DNA from: Collimonas sp. OK307
GTDB taxonomy: Bacteria; Pseudomonadota; Gammaproteobacteria; Burkholderiales; Burkholderiaceae_D
Assembly (NCBI RefSeq): GCF_900113705.1
Contig: NZ_FOQI01000001.1
Coordinates: 124,001-188,000 of the forward strand
Direction of reading: 5' to 3'
DNA length: 64,000 nt
The position numbers and the translations under genes are program-made. Of this stretch, positions 18,819 to 28,063 are shown one piece after another. The notes beneath the pieces are model-generated. The model saw only the letters and a list, made by a program, of their open reading frames with translations, did not search any database and was not told the DNA's origin. Position 1 is the first letter of the stretch, and every line of letters starts with the position of its first letter.

Positions 18819-21800
18819 TTACTCACGTCGTCCGCTGAAAATCCAGCCAAACCGGCTTGGTGACGCCTTGTAAGCTATTCTGGCTGGGATACTTAACTGG
18901 AGCATAGTGCCCTTTCCTGGCGCGGACTCTAACACCATGGTGGCGCCCAGTTTGTTCGCACGCTCACGCATGCCGGGCAGTCCCCAGTGTCCTGCGAGCT
19001 GGCCCGAGCGCATCACTTCCGCGGGTAAACCGCGTCCATTGTCCCGCACCACCAAAATAAAGGTTTTTCGCTCATGCATCACTTCAACCTTTACCTGGGT
19101 CGCCTGGGAATGACGGAAAGCATTGGTGAGCGCTTCATTCGCGATACGGTACAACTCATGCCCGACAAACGGCATAATGCCTCGCAGTTGCGCCGATTCC
19201 ACGAATTCGAACTGCACGCCGCTTTCTTCAGCCAGACTTGCTCCATTGCGCCTGATCGAAGCAGTTACGCCAACACCGAAATGGTCATGAGCGCGCAGGT
19301 CGTGCACCCGCTCTCGCCCTTCCAGCAACATGGTATCGGCTCCCTCCAAGGCGCTGTCTATCATTTCACGAACCGGGTCGTGCGGTGGAACGTGCGCCGT
19401 CGCAGCATGAACGCGCAAGATCATCGCCTGGGTTCCCTGCAGCAAAGTGTCGTGTAATTCGCGCGCAATGCGTTCACGCTCCATTAACCTCTCTTCGATG
19501 CGGGCGCGTATCTGCCGCGCGACCTGCGCCAAGCGCAATTTATGCAGCGCCCAAAAGGCAGCGGCGATCAACATCGCGGCTAACATTCGGAACCATAGCG
19601 TTTGATAAAAGGCAGGTGCTACATAGAACGGCATAACTGCAGCTTCCTCGTTCCATACCCCATCGTTATTGGCAGCCCTTACTTTGAATCGATATTCTCC
19701 AGGCCCCAAGTCGGTGTAAGTCGCAGTTCTGCCAGTACCGGCGTCCTGCCAGCCACTGTCCACGCCTTCCAGTTGATTGAGAAATCGCATGCGCTCAGGC
19801 ATAGTCAAGCTCAATGCCGTGTAGTCAATCTGGACACGTCTTGCGTGGGGCGGTAAGCGTGCCACAATGCCCTCAACAAACGGAAAGTCCATGTTTCCTG
19901 TTGTGACTCGGCTAACGTACACTGGTGGCGCAAGCAAATTCCTGGTTGCCTTCAAAGGATTCAGCCAGAATATGCCAGCTGTCGTACTGAACCACAAAAC
20001 GCCATCGCTGCCAACCGCTATCGACGGCACCAATGGATAGTTTTGTATTGCCGCACCGCGCAATCCATCCTTATGGTCGAGGCGCCGAAACTGTACGCGA
20101 TATCCACCATCTCGCAGTGCGCGCTTCAACTCCTTCATATCAATAATGGTAATGCCTGCCGTGCCGTTCAGCCACAACGCGCCGTTGAACTCCAGAATAC
20201 CAGTAACTCCGAGCATGCTCTCATCGCCAGCGCCCAAAATGGGGATGAATTTCCGACCATCGAAATGGAACAGGCCGTTTTCCCCGCCCACCCATATATC
20301 ATTGCCACTACCGCTGATCTCCAACGGAGTACCAACTTGAAGACCTTCTTCAGCGCCATATTGCAACAACTTTCCCTGGTTGAGCATCAACACTTTATTG
20401 CCAAGACTTGCAAACCACATCCGGCCATCCCGATCCGCGTACATCCACGGAGTCAGCCGCTGTAGTTCCTGGAAGCCTCCCCCGGCTTCCCAGACCCCAT
20501 CCCGGAGTCGGTAAACGCCAACCCTATACACGGATATCCATAATGATCCTTCACCGTCACGGACAATGCTTTGAATCTTTGAGGATTGGAGGGCTCCAGG
20601 CAAGGCAATTTTTTCTCGTAGCAATCCGCGTTGATGAAACAGCCCGTCATTCTCCGCAATCCACAAGCTATCGGGCGCTTCATGCCACAGTGAAGCGAAT
20701 GTATGGTCCTGCGGAATACTTGCAAGCGTTTCTTTTGTCGGCTTGGCCAAAAGCGTTTTCCCTACCCATAGGGAACCATTTGCACCGGCTGAAATCACCG
20801 GGCTGTCCCAAGAAATTTGAGGCAATGCAGCAGACGAAAGTGCATTAGGCCTGAAACGGTCGAGTCCGTTCTCTGTGGCGACCCAAATATTTCCCTCTTT
20901 GTCTTGCAGGATGTTATTCAAAATGGTGCCGCTCAGACCGTGTGCGACACCAAAGACCTCGCTGCTGCCGTTAGTGCTCGTTCGTATCAATCCATCCGCC
21001 CGCGCAATCCAAAGATGTTCGCCGTCCCGGTCGAACAACATGGTCCCCCCGCCGGCTCGCGGCCGTGGCCAGGCAGGTTTTTGTTTCTTCGAACTCGCAC
21101 CATTGAGAGCAACGATCTCACCTTTCATACCGCCCATACTCCAGACAGTCATATCCGGGCCTTGGACTAGTCGCCCGACACCTACAGGACCTGGCATCCG
21201 AACGAAGACGTGTCCTTGCGGAGGCAATCTGAATGCGCCAGATTCGCATTGCGCCCAGACACTCTCATCTTTATCTTCCAGCAGCGTGCATCCGTCTTCT
21301 GGAGCATGAAAATGCTGTGCAGGCACATTCCAGCGCTTACCGTCAAAAACGCGCAATCCCCGTGCTGTGGCGGCCCAGACCCTACCGGCCCCGTCTTCCG
21401 CGAAATCGTGAACGGTGGTCAGCGGCATTCCCTCTTCAACGCCGAAGTTGCGGACCTCTCCGTCTTTCCAAACGCTGACGCCTCCGCTCCTATAGCCGAA
21501 CCAAAGTGAACCCGACCTTAGTAAGCGCATGCCTCCGGCATTGTTTGACATAAGCTGCACCCCGCTTGGGCGGAAGCGTTCAAAAGTTACACCGTCAAAT
21601 CGGAAAACGCCGCTAGGAGACGTAAGCCACAACCAACCGTCGGGTGTCTGAGCGAGCGCGAGAATGTACGGAGGAGCTCCGTCCTTTGCAGTCCAGCTCG
21701 TGTGATGCATATCTATCGGGATAGCATTATTTGCGCTCACGGAATTTAAAGAAGCTTCCGGCGAGGAATGAGTAGCCGACAGTGCAGTCTGTTGTAACAG

Positions 21801-21902
21801 CAGAGCTACTAATGCAACAATCCAGGCGGCCGCGAATTTTTGACACCTCTTGAAAACTACCCACCCGGATGGCATCGCGCCGTGCTTTCCTTCTACCCTC
21901 AT
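18819..21902 (-). CDS. Propeller-type sensor histidine kinase (Y_Y_Y / HisKA_3)
   Basis: This is a 1027-residue membrane sensor. A signal-anchor (about residues 22-42) is followed by a periplasmic propeller of many two-component-regulator repeats (residues about 60-680; GSLWFGY, GRVWAAT, GNIWVATENGLDRF). A Y_Y_Y domain follows (about 690-770, ending GEYRFKVRAANNDG), then a transmembrane helix about residues 775-795. The cytoplasmic part has a HisKA_3 dimerisation domain with phospho-acceptor H817 (ARELHDTLLQG) and a HATPase (NEALTNAFRHS, DNGRGLP). Kinases of this class pair with NarL-type regulators, but none adjoins it. The nearest candidates are at 6277 and the left edge. A later ATG (residue 10) is an alternative start. 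Confidence 0.92.
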   Translation of the reverse strand: MRVEGKHGAMPSGWVVFKRCQKFAAAWIVALVALLLQQTALSATHSSPEASLNSVSANNAIPIDMHHTSWTAKDGAPPYILALAQTPDGWLWLTSPSGVFRFDGVTFERFRPSGVQLMSNNAGGMRLLRSGSLWFGYRSGGVSVWKDGEVRNFGVEEGMPLTTVHDFAEDGAGRVWAATARGLRVFDGKRWNVPAQHFHAPEDGCTLLEDKDESVWAQCESGAFRLPPQGHVFVRMPGPVGVGRLVQGPDMTVWSMGGMKGEIVALNGASSKKQKPAWPRPRAGGGTMLFDRDGEHLWIARADGLIRTSTNGSSEVFGVAHGLSGTILNNILQDKEGNIWVATENGLDRFRPNALSSAALPQISWDSPVISAGANGSLWVGKTLLAKPTKETLASIPQDHTFASLWHEAPDSLWIAENDGLFHQRGLLREKIALPGALQSSKIQSIVRDGEGSLWISVYRVGVYRLRDGVWEAGGGFQELQRLTPWMYADRDGRMWFASLGNKVLMLNQGKLLQYGAEEGLQVGTPLEISGSGNDIWVGGENGLFHFDGRKFIPILGAGDESMLGVTGILEFNGALWLNGTAGITIIDMKELKRALRDGGYRVQFRRLDHKDGLRGAAIQNYPLVPSIAVGSDGVLWFSTTAGIFWLNPLKATRNLLAPPVYVSRVTTGNMDFPFVEGIVARLPPHARRVQIDYTALSLTMPERMRFLNQLEGVDSGWQDAGTGRTATYTDLGPGEYRFKVRAANNDGVWNEEAAVMPFYVAPAFYQTLWFRMLAAMLIAAAFWALHKLRLAQVARQIRARIEERLMERERIARELHDTLLQGTQAMILRVHAATAHVPPHDPVREMIDSALEGADTMLLEGRERVHDLRAHDHFGVGVTASIRRNGASLAEESGVQFEFVESAQLRGIMPFVGHELYRIANEALTNAFRHSQATQVKVEVMHERKTFILVVRDNGRGLPAEVMRSGQLAGHWGLPGMRERANKLGATMVLESAPGKGTMLQLSIPARIAYKASPSRFGWIFSGRRE

Positions 21903-22035
21903 GTCCCGTTCCCAAAAAACGCCGGCAGCCAGGTCGGCCTCTCTTTTCCCAGTTCGGGTAATGGCCTGCGGTGGAACGAATGTTACGCTACATTATTAAG
22001 AATTTGCAATCAGCTAGAAAGCGGCCCAAGGGCTG

Positions 22036-22152
22036 CCTCAAGGTAGCTGCGGGTACCAGGATAGGCGTGTCGTCGGCGTACAGCTCGGGCGCCGACGGTA
22101 CATGGCGCCGGACCGCATCGGCCAGCGGGCGCGGCCGCGCGCCGGCGGTAAC
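22036..22152 (-). mobile_element. IS66-family transposase (TnpC) remnant
   Basis: Reading the minus strand gives LADAVRRHVPSAPELYADDT followed by PILVP, which matches the catalytic-core region of IS66 transposases (typically LADAxRRHVLxxxKLHADDTP.PVLAPG). It includes the conserved ADDTP with the first catalytic aspartates. No IS66 sequence is visible beyond about 40 codons and there is no intact ORF or terminal inverted repeat. The patch is clearly more G+C-rich than the surrounding spacer. It is a relic of an insertion in the 288-bp gap between the sensor kinase and the porin. The boundaries are approximate. Confidence 0.72.
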
Positions 22153-22190
22153 TACCCATCTACCCAGCCGTGCATGTAGATGATGATCAC

Positions 22191-23279
22191 TTAAAAAGAC
22201 TGGCGCATCCCTAAGGCTACGCCTTGAATAGTCGCACCAGGCGTCACTCCCAGGCTATTGATTGCCATGTCGTAGATGCCGTTTCTTTCATTTTTCAAAT
22301 ACGTGTAATAAGCGAAAACACTCGTGCGCTTGGAGAAATTATAGTCATAGCCTAACGTCGCATGCATTGCTCCGGTATCTTTGCCTTTCTTCATATAGCC
22401 GATTTTTTGGGTTGAAGCGCCGGTCACATCGTCAGCTAACGCCAGTCCAAAACGCAAGACATGCCTTTCTATCTGATGCGTGGCCGATATGTAATAAGAC
22501 TTCCGCTCCAGTGTCCCGGTCAATGTCTCGTACCTCAGTTTTTCAGCGATTGCCGAAATGCGGCTGCCTCCAAATTTATAGGCTACAGCAATTTTCGTAC
22601 CGACATCTCTAAGCCCCGGTCCCTGGTATTCGTGATGGAGCTCCTGCGCAAGAGTCACGTAATACGGGCCGTTTTCATAGATGAATGCGGCGGAAGTGAG
22701 GGAGGGCTTGGCGCCAGCTACCACTACCCCTTCATTAAAGCCATGGGCGACCTGCGCCGAAAAGCCGCGCCACTCCGGTGTCCAGTAGTGCAAGCTATTC
22801 TGCTGACGCCGATCGAACGACGAAGTGTCGCTGACATTGTCTGCCGTGGATGCTGAACCATTTCCCATAATGCTCATATAGCCAGCCGTCGTCGGATAAA
22901 ACGGATCGAGCGACGACGTAGCCGAATTATAGGGGGTCGTCCAGTTTCCTGCGAACAAGGTCCCCTTTGATCCCTGTAATCCCACGCGGGTGTCTCGCGT
23001 TGCAATGCCACCGCCCCCCGTGTCCAGGGAAACCGCACCTTCAATTTGAAAAATCGCCCGCAGACCGCTCACCAAATCCTCATCGCCTTTGAACCCAAGG
23101 ACAGAGCGATTGTTTGAGACGCGGTAGACCGTTGAATTCTGACCTTTCGCATCGCTAGTGTCGTGAAAATCTTCGACGGCTGCATTCATCCGGCCGTAGA
23201 CTTGGATGGATGTGCTCTGTGCGTGACAGATTGTGCTGGCGAACAGCATGCACGTACTGGTTACGGACTTTAGTTTCAT
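22191..23279 (-). CDS. Outer-membrane porin, Burkholderiales OmpC-like
   Basis: This 362-residue trimeric-porin-type beta barrel has a signal peptide (MKLKSVTSTCMLFASTICHAQS). The mature N terminus SIQVYGRMNAAVE is typical of Burkholderiales porins. Family motifs include SVLGFKGDEDLVSGLRAIFQ, the RDTRVGLQG strand and a C-terminal aromatic residue (RQSF), the signal for barrel assembly. The loop-3 constriction lies around residues 115-150. It conducts small solutes across the outer membrane. No partner gene is adjacent. Upstream is a 342-bp gap that should hold its promoter; downstream is the IS66 relic. Confidence 0.92.
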   Translation of the reverse strand: MKLKSVTSTCMLFASTICHAQSTSIQVYGRMNAAVEDFHDTSDAKGQNSTVYRVSNNRSVLGFKGDEDLVSGLRAIFQIEGAVSLDTGGGGIATRDTRVGLQGSKGTLFAGNWTTPYNSATSSLDPFYPTTAGYMSIMGNGSASTADNVSDTSSFDRRQQNSLHYWTPEWRGFSAQVAHGFNEGVVVAGAKPSLTSAAFIYENGPYYVTLAQELHHEYQGPGLRDVGTKIAVAYKFGGSRISAIAEKLRYETLTGTLERKSYYISATHQIERHVLRFGLALADDVTGASTQKIGYMKKGKDTGAMHATLGYDYNFSKRTSVFAYYTYLKNERNGIYDMAINSLGVTPGATIQGVALGMRQSF

Positions 23280-23621
23280 TCCAGTTCCTGGGATTCTAAG
23301 ATCAACACTTCTCTTTAGTTAGTCCTGTTAACGCTTCTGGATATTCTTGCGGATTGCCTTTGCGTACGCATTTAACTACCCAAGCATCCCAAAAAACTAT
23401 CGGAATAGCGACTAGAAAAAGGCTAGTTGTTTTTTCTGATATCTGAGCCTAAATTTGAGGCCCCTGCGAGATTCCTTATAACAAGGCTAGCGGCGCGCTT
23501 ACGCTGAATTAGCCGGGCTGGTTCGGTTAGTATTAGCAAGAGTCCGAATTAAACGAGAAGAAACTTTCGATTCGGACCAAGACAATCTTATGTATCACAT
23601 TTGACGACGATGGAATTGCGC
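23280..23621 (+). other. Divergent intergenic region, no gene seen
   Basis: This is the 342-bp spacer between the divergently transcribed porin and flavin-reductase genes. It is AT-rich relative to the flanking genes and presumably contains both promoters. I see no coding sequence, strong inverted repeat or insertion-sequence end. The in-frame TTG at 23601 could extend the flavin reductase by seven codons. Confidence 0.5.
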
Positions 23622-24248
23622 ATGACAGACGAGAAGCATTTTTACGAGCCGGCCAAAGGACATGGATTGGCGCATGATCCCTTCAATGCCATTGTCGGCC
23701 CGCGTCCGATCGGCTGGATCGCGTCGCACGCGCCTAACGGCGTGCTGAATCTGGCACCCTACAGCTTTTTCAATGCATTCAATTACACTCCGCCCATCAT
23801 CGGTTTTGCCAGCATCGGCCGTAAGGACACCCTAAAAAATATTGAACAAACCGGTGAATTTGTGTGGAATCTGGCAACTCGTCCCCTGGCAGAGGCGATG
23901 AATCGCAGTGCCGCGCCGGCACCGCCTGAAACAGACGAGTTCGGGTTGGCTGGCCTCACTCCTGTACCCGGGCGTATCGTCAAGGTGCCGCGTGTGGCAG
24001 AAAGTCCAGTTGCGTTCGAATGCCGCTGCAGCCAGATACTGCAGTTGACCACCGCCGCCGGCGGCGAAGTCGAGACTTGGTTGGTGTTGGGTGAGGTAGT
24101 CGGCGTGCACATCGACCAGACCACGTTAAAAAACGGCAGCTACGATACGGCTGCCGCGCATCCGATCTTGCGGGGCGGCGGACCAGTCGACTATTTCGAA
24201 GTGACGGCAGACGCCTTGTTCCACATGCGGCGCCCACCATATCCTTGA
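23622..24248 (+). CDS. Flavin reductase-like FMN-binding split-barrel protein
   Basis: This 208-residue protein belongs to the flavin-reductase/DIM6-NTAB split-barrel family. It has the typical FNAIVGPRPIGWIASHAPNG opening, the NLAPYSFFNAFNYTPPIIGF FMN-contact segment and NIEQTGEFVWNLAT. Members bind FMN and either supply reduced flavin to monooxygenases or act on flavin-bound substrates. I chose the ATG at 23622 because GGAA lies six bases before it; an ATG at 23610 and a TTG at 23601 are in frame. It converges on the DsbA-fold genes of the flavin-monooxygenase operon. A functional link to that monooxygenase is possible but that enzyme type normally reduces its own FAD. Confidence 0.85.
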   Translation: MTDEKHFYEPAKGHGLAHDPFNAIVGPRPIGWIASHAPNGVLNLAPYSFFNAFNYTPPIIGFASIGRKDTLKNIEQTGEFVWNLATRPLAEAMNRSAAPAPPETDEFGLAGLTPVPGRIVKVPRVAESPVAFECRCSQILQLTTAAGGEVETWLVLGEVVGVHIDQTTLKNGSYDTAAAHPILRGGGPVDYFEVTADALFHMRRPPYP

Positions 24249-24295
24249 CATATAAGACCGAAATACAAGGTCGGGCAAGTCAGAATTACCACGGT

Positions 24296-24949
24296 TCATG
24301 CAACCGAGCCGGCTGCAGTTTCATCCAGCAGATCCGCAAGCACGTCGACGGGCTGCGCTCCAGCCACTCTGTAATCGCCAATGCTGATATTGGGTACGGA
24401 GCGTACGCCGCGCTCTTGCGCCGTGAGTTCTGCTTGGGCTACTTCGTTGTTACCCTGCTCGCTTGCCAGGAATGATCTGGTCATTTTGCCGTCGAAACCG
24501 GCAGTTTCAGCAAGTTCGATCAAAACATCGAGATTCCCGATGTCGCTCCCCTCAGAAAAATAGGTAGCGAAAATGGATTCGAACAGTACGCCGGCTTTTT
24601 CGGATTCGCCTTGCAGCTGCGCAAAATACATCAGACGGTGCGCCAAGCGGGTGTTGGGTATCATTTCAACCCTGTCATAGTTAAAAATAACTCCCGCCCG
24701 TTGACCTGCAATCGCGACCTCCGCATCCATCTGCATGGATCGTACCCAACTTCCAAATTTCGCGCTCCTATATGTCCTTCGATTCATGCCTTCAGCTGGC
24801 ATAGAGGGATTGAGTTCATACGGGACATAGCGAATTTGAGGGGCGATTTTCGTATCCAGACCTCTGATCGCTTGACGCAAGTGATGATGACCGATCCAGC
24901 ACCACGGGCAAATAAAATCGGATGTGATTTCAATAATTACTGATTTCAT
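24296..24949 (-). CDS. DsbA-fold oxidoreductase, FrnE-like
   Basis: This 217-residue cytoplasmic protein has a DsbA/thioredoxin-type fold and no signal peptide. The redox motif C14-P-W-C17 sits in TSDFICPWCWIGHHHL, and the cis-Pro loop is RGVRSVPNISIG near residue 185. This pattern is typical of FrnE-like or 2-hydroxychromene-carboxylate-isomerase-like proteins, which act as cytosolic disulphide oxidoreductases or isomerases of aromatic intermediates. The start lies only two bases after the stop of a second DsbA-fold gene, so they are co-transcribed and probably coupled. It is the last gene of the operon that begins with the flavin monooxygenase. Confidence 0.88.
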   Translation of the reverse strand: MKSVIIEITSDFICPWCWIGHHHLRQAIRGLDTKIAPQIRYVPYELNPSMPAEGMNRRTYRSAKFGSWVRSMQMDAEVAIAGQRAGVIFNYDRVEMIPNTRLAHRLMYFAQLQGESEKAGVLFESIFATYFSEGSDIGNLDVLIELAETAGFDGKMTRSFLASEQGNNEVAQAELTAQERGVRSVPNISIGDYRVAGAQPVDVLADLLDETAAGSVA

Positions 24950-24951
24950 GC

Positions 24952-25626
24952 TTACCTCCTTGAGTTGATACGTGCAGTTTGTGATTTCTGAAGCAATGCT
25001 TCGATGTCTGTTTTGAACAGCGAGGGTCGGGCCAGGTAGCCGCCCAGCGGCAGAACGTGCAGTGCGCCGTCTATCTCCATTGCAAAAGCCGGAAATCCGC
25101 GCGCGCCGAGTGTTTTCAACAATTCATTGCTGTCAGCGATATGGCCGGCGATCTGGTTCCGGACCAAATCATCCAGATGGACCACGAATGATTTTTCGTC
25201 GAAACCGAGTTCAGCGGCAATTTCGCCAATCACCGATTTATCCGCAATTGCCCTTCCATCCTTGTAGTACGCGGTTTGCAACCGTTTTAGCATGTCGATG
25301 CCACGTCCTGAAATCTGCTCGGCGAGCAACATTGCTGCTATCGGGGGCGAAGAATCAAGCACAACATCCTCTCGTTGCTGCACTCCATTTACATACGCAT
25401 CCCCGAACTCCTGTCTGCTGTAGAGATGAATCAGCTCTTCATGCGGGCGCACAAAGTCGCGCCATTCCGCCGACATGATCTTTGCCTTGTCGCCAGACAG
25501 CATGCCGACGCCATGCGCCTTGATTTTGAGATCAGAGATATTTTGCGCGGCGCTGATCATCGGCGCGGCGCCATAGCACCAACCGCAAAAGGGATCGTAC
25601 AGATAATGCAAGACGGGCTCGCTCAT
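24952..25626 (-). CDS. DsbA-family protein with CGWC motif
   Basis: This 224-residue protein has a DsbA-like thioredoxin fold with C14-G-W-C17 in YDPFCGWCYGAAPM. No signal peptide is present, so it is cytoplasmic. It is longer in its helical insert than the adjacent FrnE-like protein and only distantly related to it. The start at 25626 has GGGAGA upstream and lies one base after the stop of the monooxygenase gene (TAACATG), indicating tight coupling; an earlier in-frame ATG would overlap that gene. Cytosolic CGWC proteins of this group handle glutathione- or thiol-linked chemistry; the specific role here is unknown. Confidence 0.87.
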   Translation of the reverse strand: MSEPVLHYLYDPFCGWCYGAAPMISAAQNISDLKIKAHGVGMLSGDKAKIMSAEWRDFVRPHEELIHLYSRQEFGDAYVNGVQQREDVVLDSSPPIAAMLLAEQISGRGIDMLKRLQTAYYKDGRAIADKSVIGEIAAELGFDEKSFVVHLDDLVRNQIAGHIADSNELLKTLGARGFPAFAMEIDGALHVLPLGGYLARPSLFKTDIEALLQKSQTARINSRR

Positions 25627-25627
25627 G

Positions 25628-26806
25628 TTAATTCTCCCTGGAAAAGTTATTAGTAATCCCCATAATCCGGTTACCCATGTTGACACCCCATTGCCCCACC
25701 CTGGCGGCTTCAGACAATTGCTGCGCTTCCCAGTGCAGGAGCGCCTGACCCAGGTCAGCGTAATTGGAGAGCTGTCTGGCCAGCGTTATCGCGCTAGCTG
25801 CCGCTTTGGCGGTGCTGCCAGCGGTATGGGGACGGGGGATAGATGCAGCATCACCGACCAGCAGCACACGTCCGAATACCATTTTCGGAACCTGCAAGTC
25901 CTGGATGGCCTGCACAAAGATCTCGTCTGTACTCTGCATGAGCTCACGGAAGATAGGATTGAGCCGTTCCTCACCCATGCGGCGTATCCAGCTTTCCTGC
26001 TCAGGCGCCAGCATGCCCGGGGGTATGGAGTGACTGCGGCGTTTGCCGTTGCGATCGGTGAGGACAGCCTCTAATTCCGCGCCGGCTGAAGCTTTCAAAT
26101 ACCACAACCAGTTGTATCGGCGTTTGCCAGGTTCCACAGAGCCGTCGAATCCCGGCACCATATACTCGAGCATCATGGATTCCGGATCATGCTGGAACAC
26201 AAAATTTTCATAGATGCTGGTTGTGGCAAACTCAGGAAAGCGTCCTTCATCGACCAGTCCGCGCCAGGCTACGTAGCCTGCGTATGACGGTCCCGAATTT
26301 GGCAACACCAGACTGCGCACAGTTGAACCGCCGCCGTCGGCACCGATCAGCAAGTCGGCTTGCGCGCTGCTGCCATCCGCAAATGTGGCCACGACACCGT
26401 GCTCATCTTGATGAATGCCGATCAGCTCCGCACCACGGCGATAGTTCTTCTCAGGAAAACCGGCAATCAATGTGTTATAGAGGGTATTCCACGAGGTCTG
26501 TGTCTGAGGCATATGATTTTGACTAAGAATATTGCCCAGCCGGTCATAATACAAACGTTCGCGAGAGCGTACCCCGAGCGGTAAAACCGTGGATATCTTC
26601 GCAAACTCCATGGCCTGTTGCACTTCTCCTTGCAGCACAATGCCTCCGCCGCGGCTGTCGAGTGCAGCAGCCGAGCGCTCAAAAATTTCTACATCCCAGC
26701 CGATAGCCCGTAACGCTGCGGCAGCAAACAGGCCGCCCAGCGAGCCGCCTATAACCACAGCCTTAGGTGTATCGAGTTTGATTGGCTTATCAAGATACTT
26801 GGTCAT
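25628..26806 (-). CDS. FAD-dependent aromatic-ring monooxygenase
   Basis: This 392-residue class A flavoprotein hydroxylase binds FAD through AVVIGGSLGGLFAAAAL (residues about 16-32) and the GD motif RVLLVGDAASIPRPHTAGS near residue 310. The DG-like segment ADLLIGADGGGSTVRSLV is also present. The layout is closest to 2,6-dihydroxypyridine 3-monooxygenase-like enzymes, which hydroxylate pyridine or phenol rings using NAD(P)H and oxygen. It is the first gene of an operon with two DsbA-fold proteins and is divergent from a LysR regulator (286-bp gap), which probably controls it. The substrate is not determined by the sequence. Confidence 0.88.
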   Translation of the reverse strand: MTKYLDKPIKLDTPKAVVIGGSLGGLFAAAALRAIGWDVEIFERSAAALDSRGGGIVLQGEVQQAMEFAKISTVLPLGVRSRERLYYDRLGNILSQNHMPQTQTSWNTLYNTLIAGFPEKNYRRGAELIGIHQDEHGVVATFADGSSAQADLLIGADGGGSTVRSLVLPNSGPSYAGYVAWRGLVDEGRFPEFATTSIYENFVFQHDPESMMLEYMVPGFDGSVEPGKRRYNWLWYLKASAGAELEAVLTDRNGKRRSHSIPPGMLAPEQESWIRRMGEERLNPIFRELMQSTDEIFVQAIQDLQVPKMVFGRVLLVGDAASIPRPHTAGSTAKAAASAITLARQLSNYADLGQALLHWEAQQLSEAARVGQWGVNMGNRIMGITNNFSREN

Positions 26807-27092
26807 GAAAGTATTCCATTTCTGCGGGGTTATTGAAGCTTCGTTTGCACTTGAAACGCCGTGCAGTTAATAGCTCATGGTAGTGAGGAAGTCTGGCGGA
26901 GAGAATCCGTCTGGCGTGCAACATTGCGTTGCGTGGAGCGCAAAGCCAAAACGGCATTCGACTGGCGGTGGTGAGCGATTCTTACCGGGTACGTCGCATT
27001 AGACGAGGGGCGATAAGCGACAATTAGAGTCGTTTCGAATCCTGTTAATATACAAAAATATCAATTCCTTTGCTACCAGCGCAAAAGTCACC

Positions 27093-28010
27093 ATGGATAG
27101 ATTCGCGGCTCTCAAAGCATTCACTCTGGTAGGTCATACCGGCGGATTTTCCTCGGCCGCACGCGAACTGGGATTAGCCACTTCTTCAGTGACGCGGCTG
27201 ATAGACGCTTTGGAAGAGCAGATAGGAACGCCGCTGCTGAACCGCTCCACGCGCAGAGTGACATTGACCGAAACAGGAAGGATCTATTATGAAAAGGCGC
27301 TTCAAATCCTTGCAGATTTAGATGAGGCGGACAATGTCGCCGCCGCGCGGGCAAGCGAGCCATCCGGACTTTTACGCGTTTCGGCACCGGTCACTTTTAC
27401 CAATCTGCATATCTCTCCTTTATTGCCTGGACTAACGCAGCGGTACCCGAAGCTTCAGCTTGATATGAGGCTAAGCGACGCGACAGTCAATTTGGTTGAC
27501 GAAGCAATTGACGTTGCAATCAGGATTGGGACGATAGAAGAACAACCAAATTTGATTGCTCGCAAATTATCCCCGCACGAGCGCTACATTTGCGCCAGCC
27601 CGGTGTATTTGGCGCAAAATGGTTCGCCAATATTACCGGAAGACCTTTGTGGCTTCAACTGCCTGCAATTTGCTTATGCGGCCGGGCGCCAGGTTTGGCG
27701 ATTACAGTCCGGAACCAGGATTGACGAGGTGCAAGTGTCCGGCAATCTTAGCGTCAACAATTCCGAAACCTTAAGGGAAGCCGCTCTTGGCGGAATGGGA
27801 CTTGCACTTCTTCCGGACTGGCTAGTTGATAGAGATATCCTAGACGGAAAACTGGTCCGCGTGATGGATAAATTTCACGTCAATCCTGGTGCAATGGATG
27901 TTGGCATTTATGCCTTGTACCAAGCTAATCGTCGTGGCTCTTCAAAAATAAAGGCTTTTGTGGACGAATTAGCTGCGGCTTTGCTGAAGTCAAAAGAATC
28001 TAGAAATTGA
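27093..28010 (+). CDS. LysR-family transcriptional regulator
   Basis: This 305-residue regulator has an N-terminal winged helix-turn-helix (FSSAARELGLATSSVTRLIDALEEQIGTPLLNRSTRRVTLTETG is the typical sequence region at residues 20-62). An effector-binding periplasmic-binding-protein-like domain covers about residues 90-295. The S-x-x-T-R-x-I recognition helix and AAIRIG-like strand (VDVAIRIGTI variant) place it in the large DsdC/AaeR-type branch. It is divergent from the flavin monooxygenase operon, the usual arrangement for a LysR activator with its target. No good ribosome site is visible. It is followed by the convergent TauD-type gene. Confidence 0.92.
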   Translation: MDRFAALKAFTLVGHTGGFSSAARELGLATSSVTRLIDALEEQIGTPLLNRSTRRVTLTETGRIYYEKALQILADLDEADNVAAARASEPSGLLRVSAPVTFTNLHISPLLPGLTQRYPKLQLDMRLSDATVNLVDEAIDVAIRIGTIEEQPNLIARKLSPHERYICASPVYLAQNGSPILPEDLCGFNCLQFAYAAGRQVWRLQSGTRIDEVQVSGNLSVNNSETLREAALGGMGLALLPDWLVDRDILDGKLVRVMDKFHVNPGAMDVGIYALYQANRRGSSKIKAFVDELAAALLKSKESRN

Positions 28011-28063
28011 AGTAGCCGTCATCACTATCCTTTCAATTTAACAAGATAGCAATCAGTGAAAAT

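Noticed and set aside
24296-25626. The tandem DsbA-fold genes as a duplicated pair
   Set aside because: Apart from the CxxC context they differ in sequence and in the helical insert, so a recent duplication is not supported.
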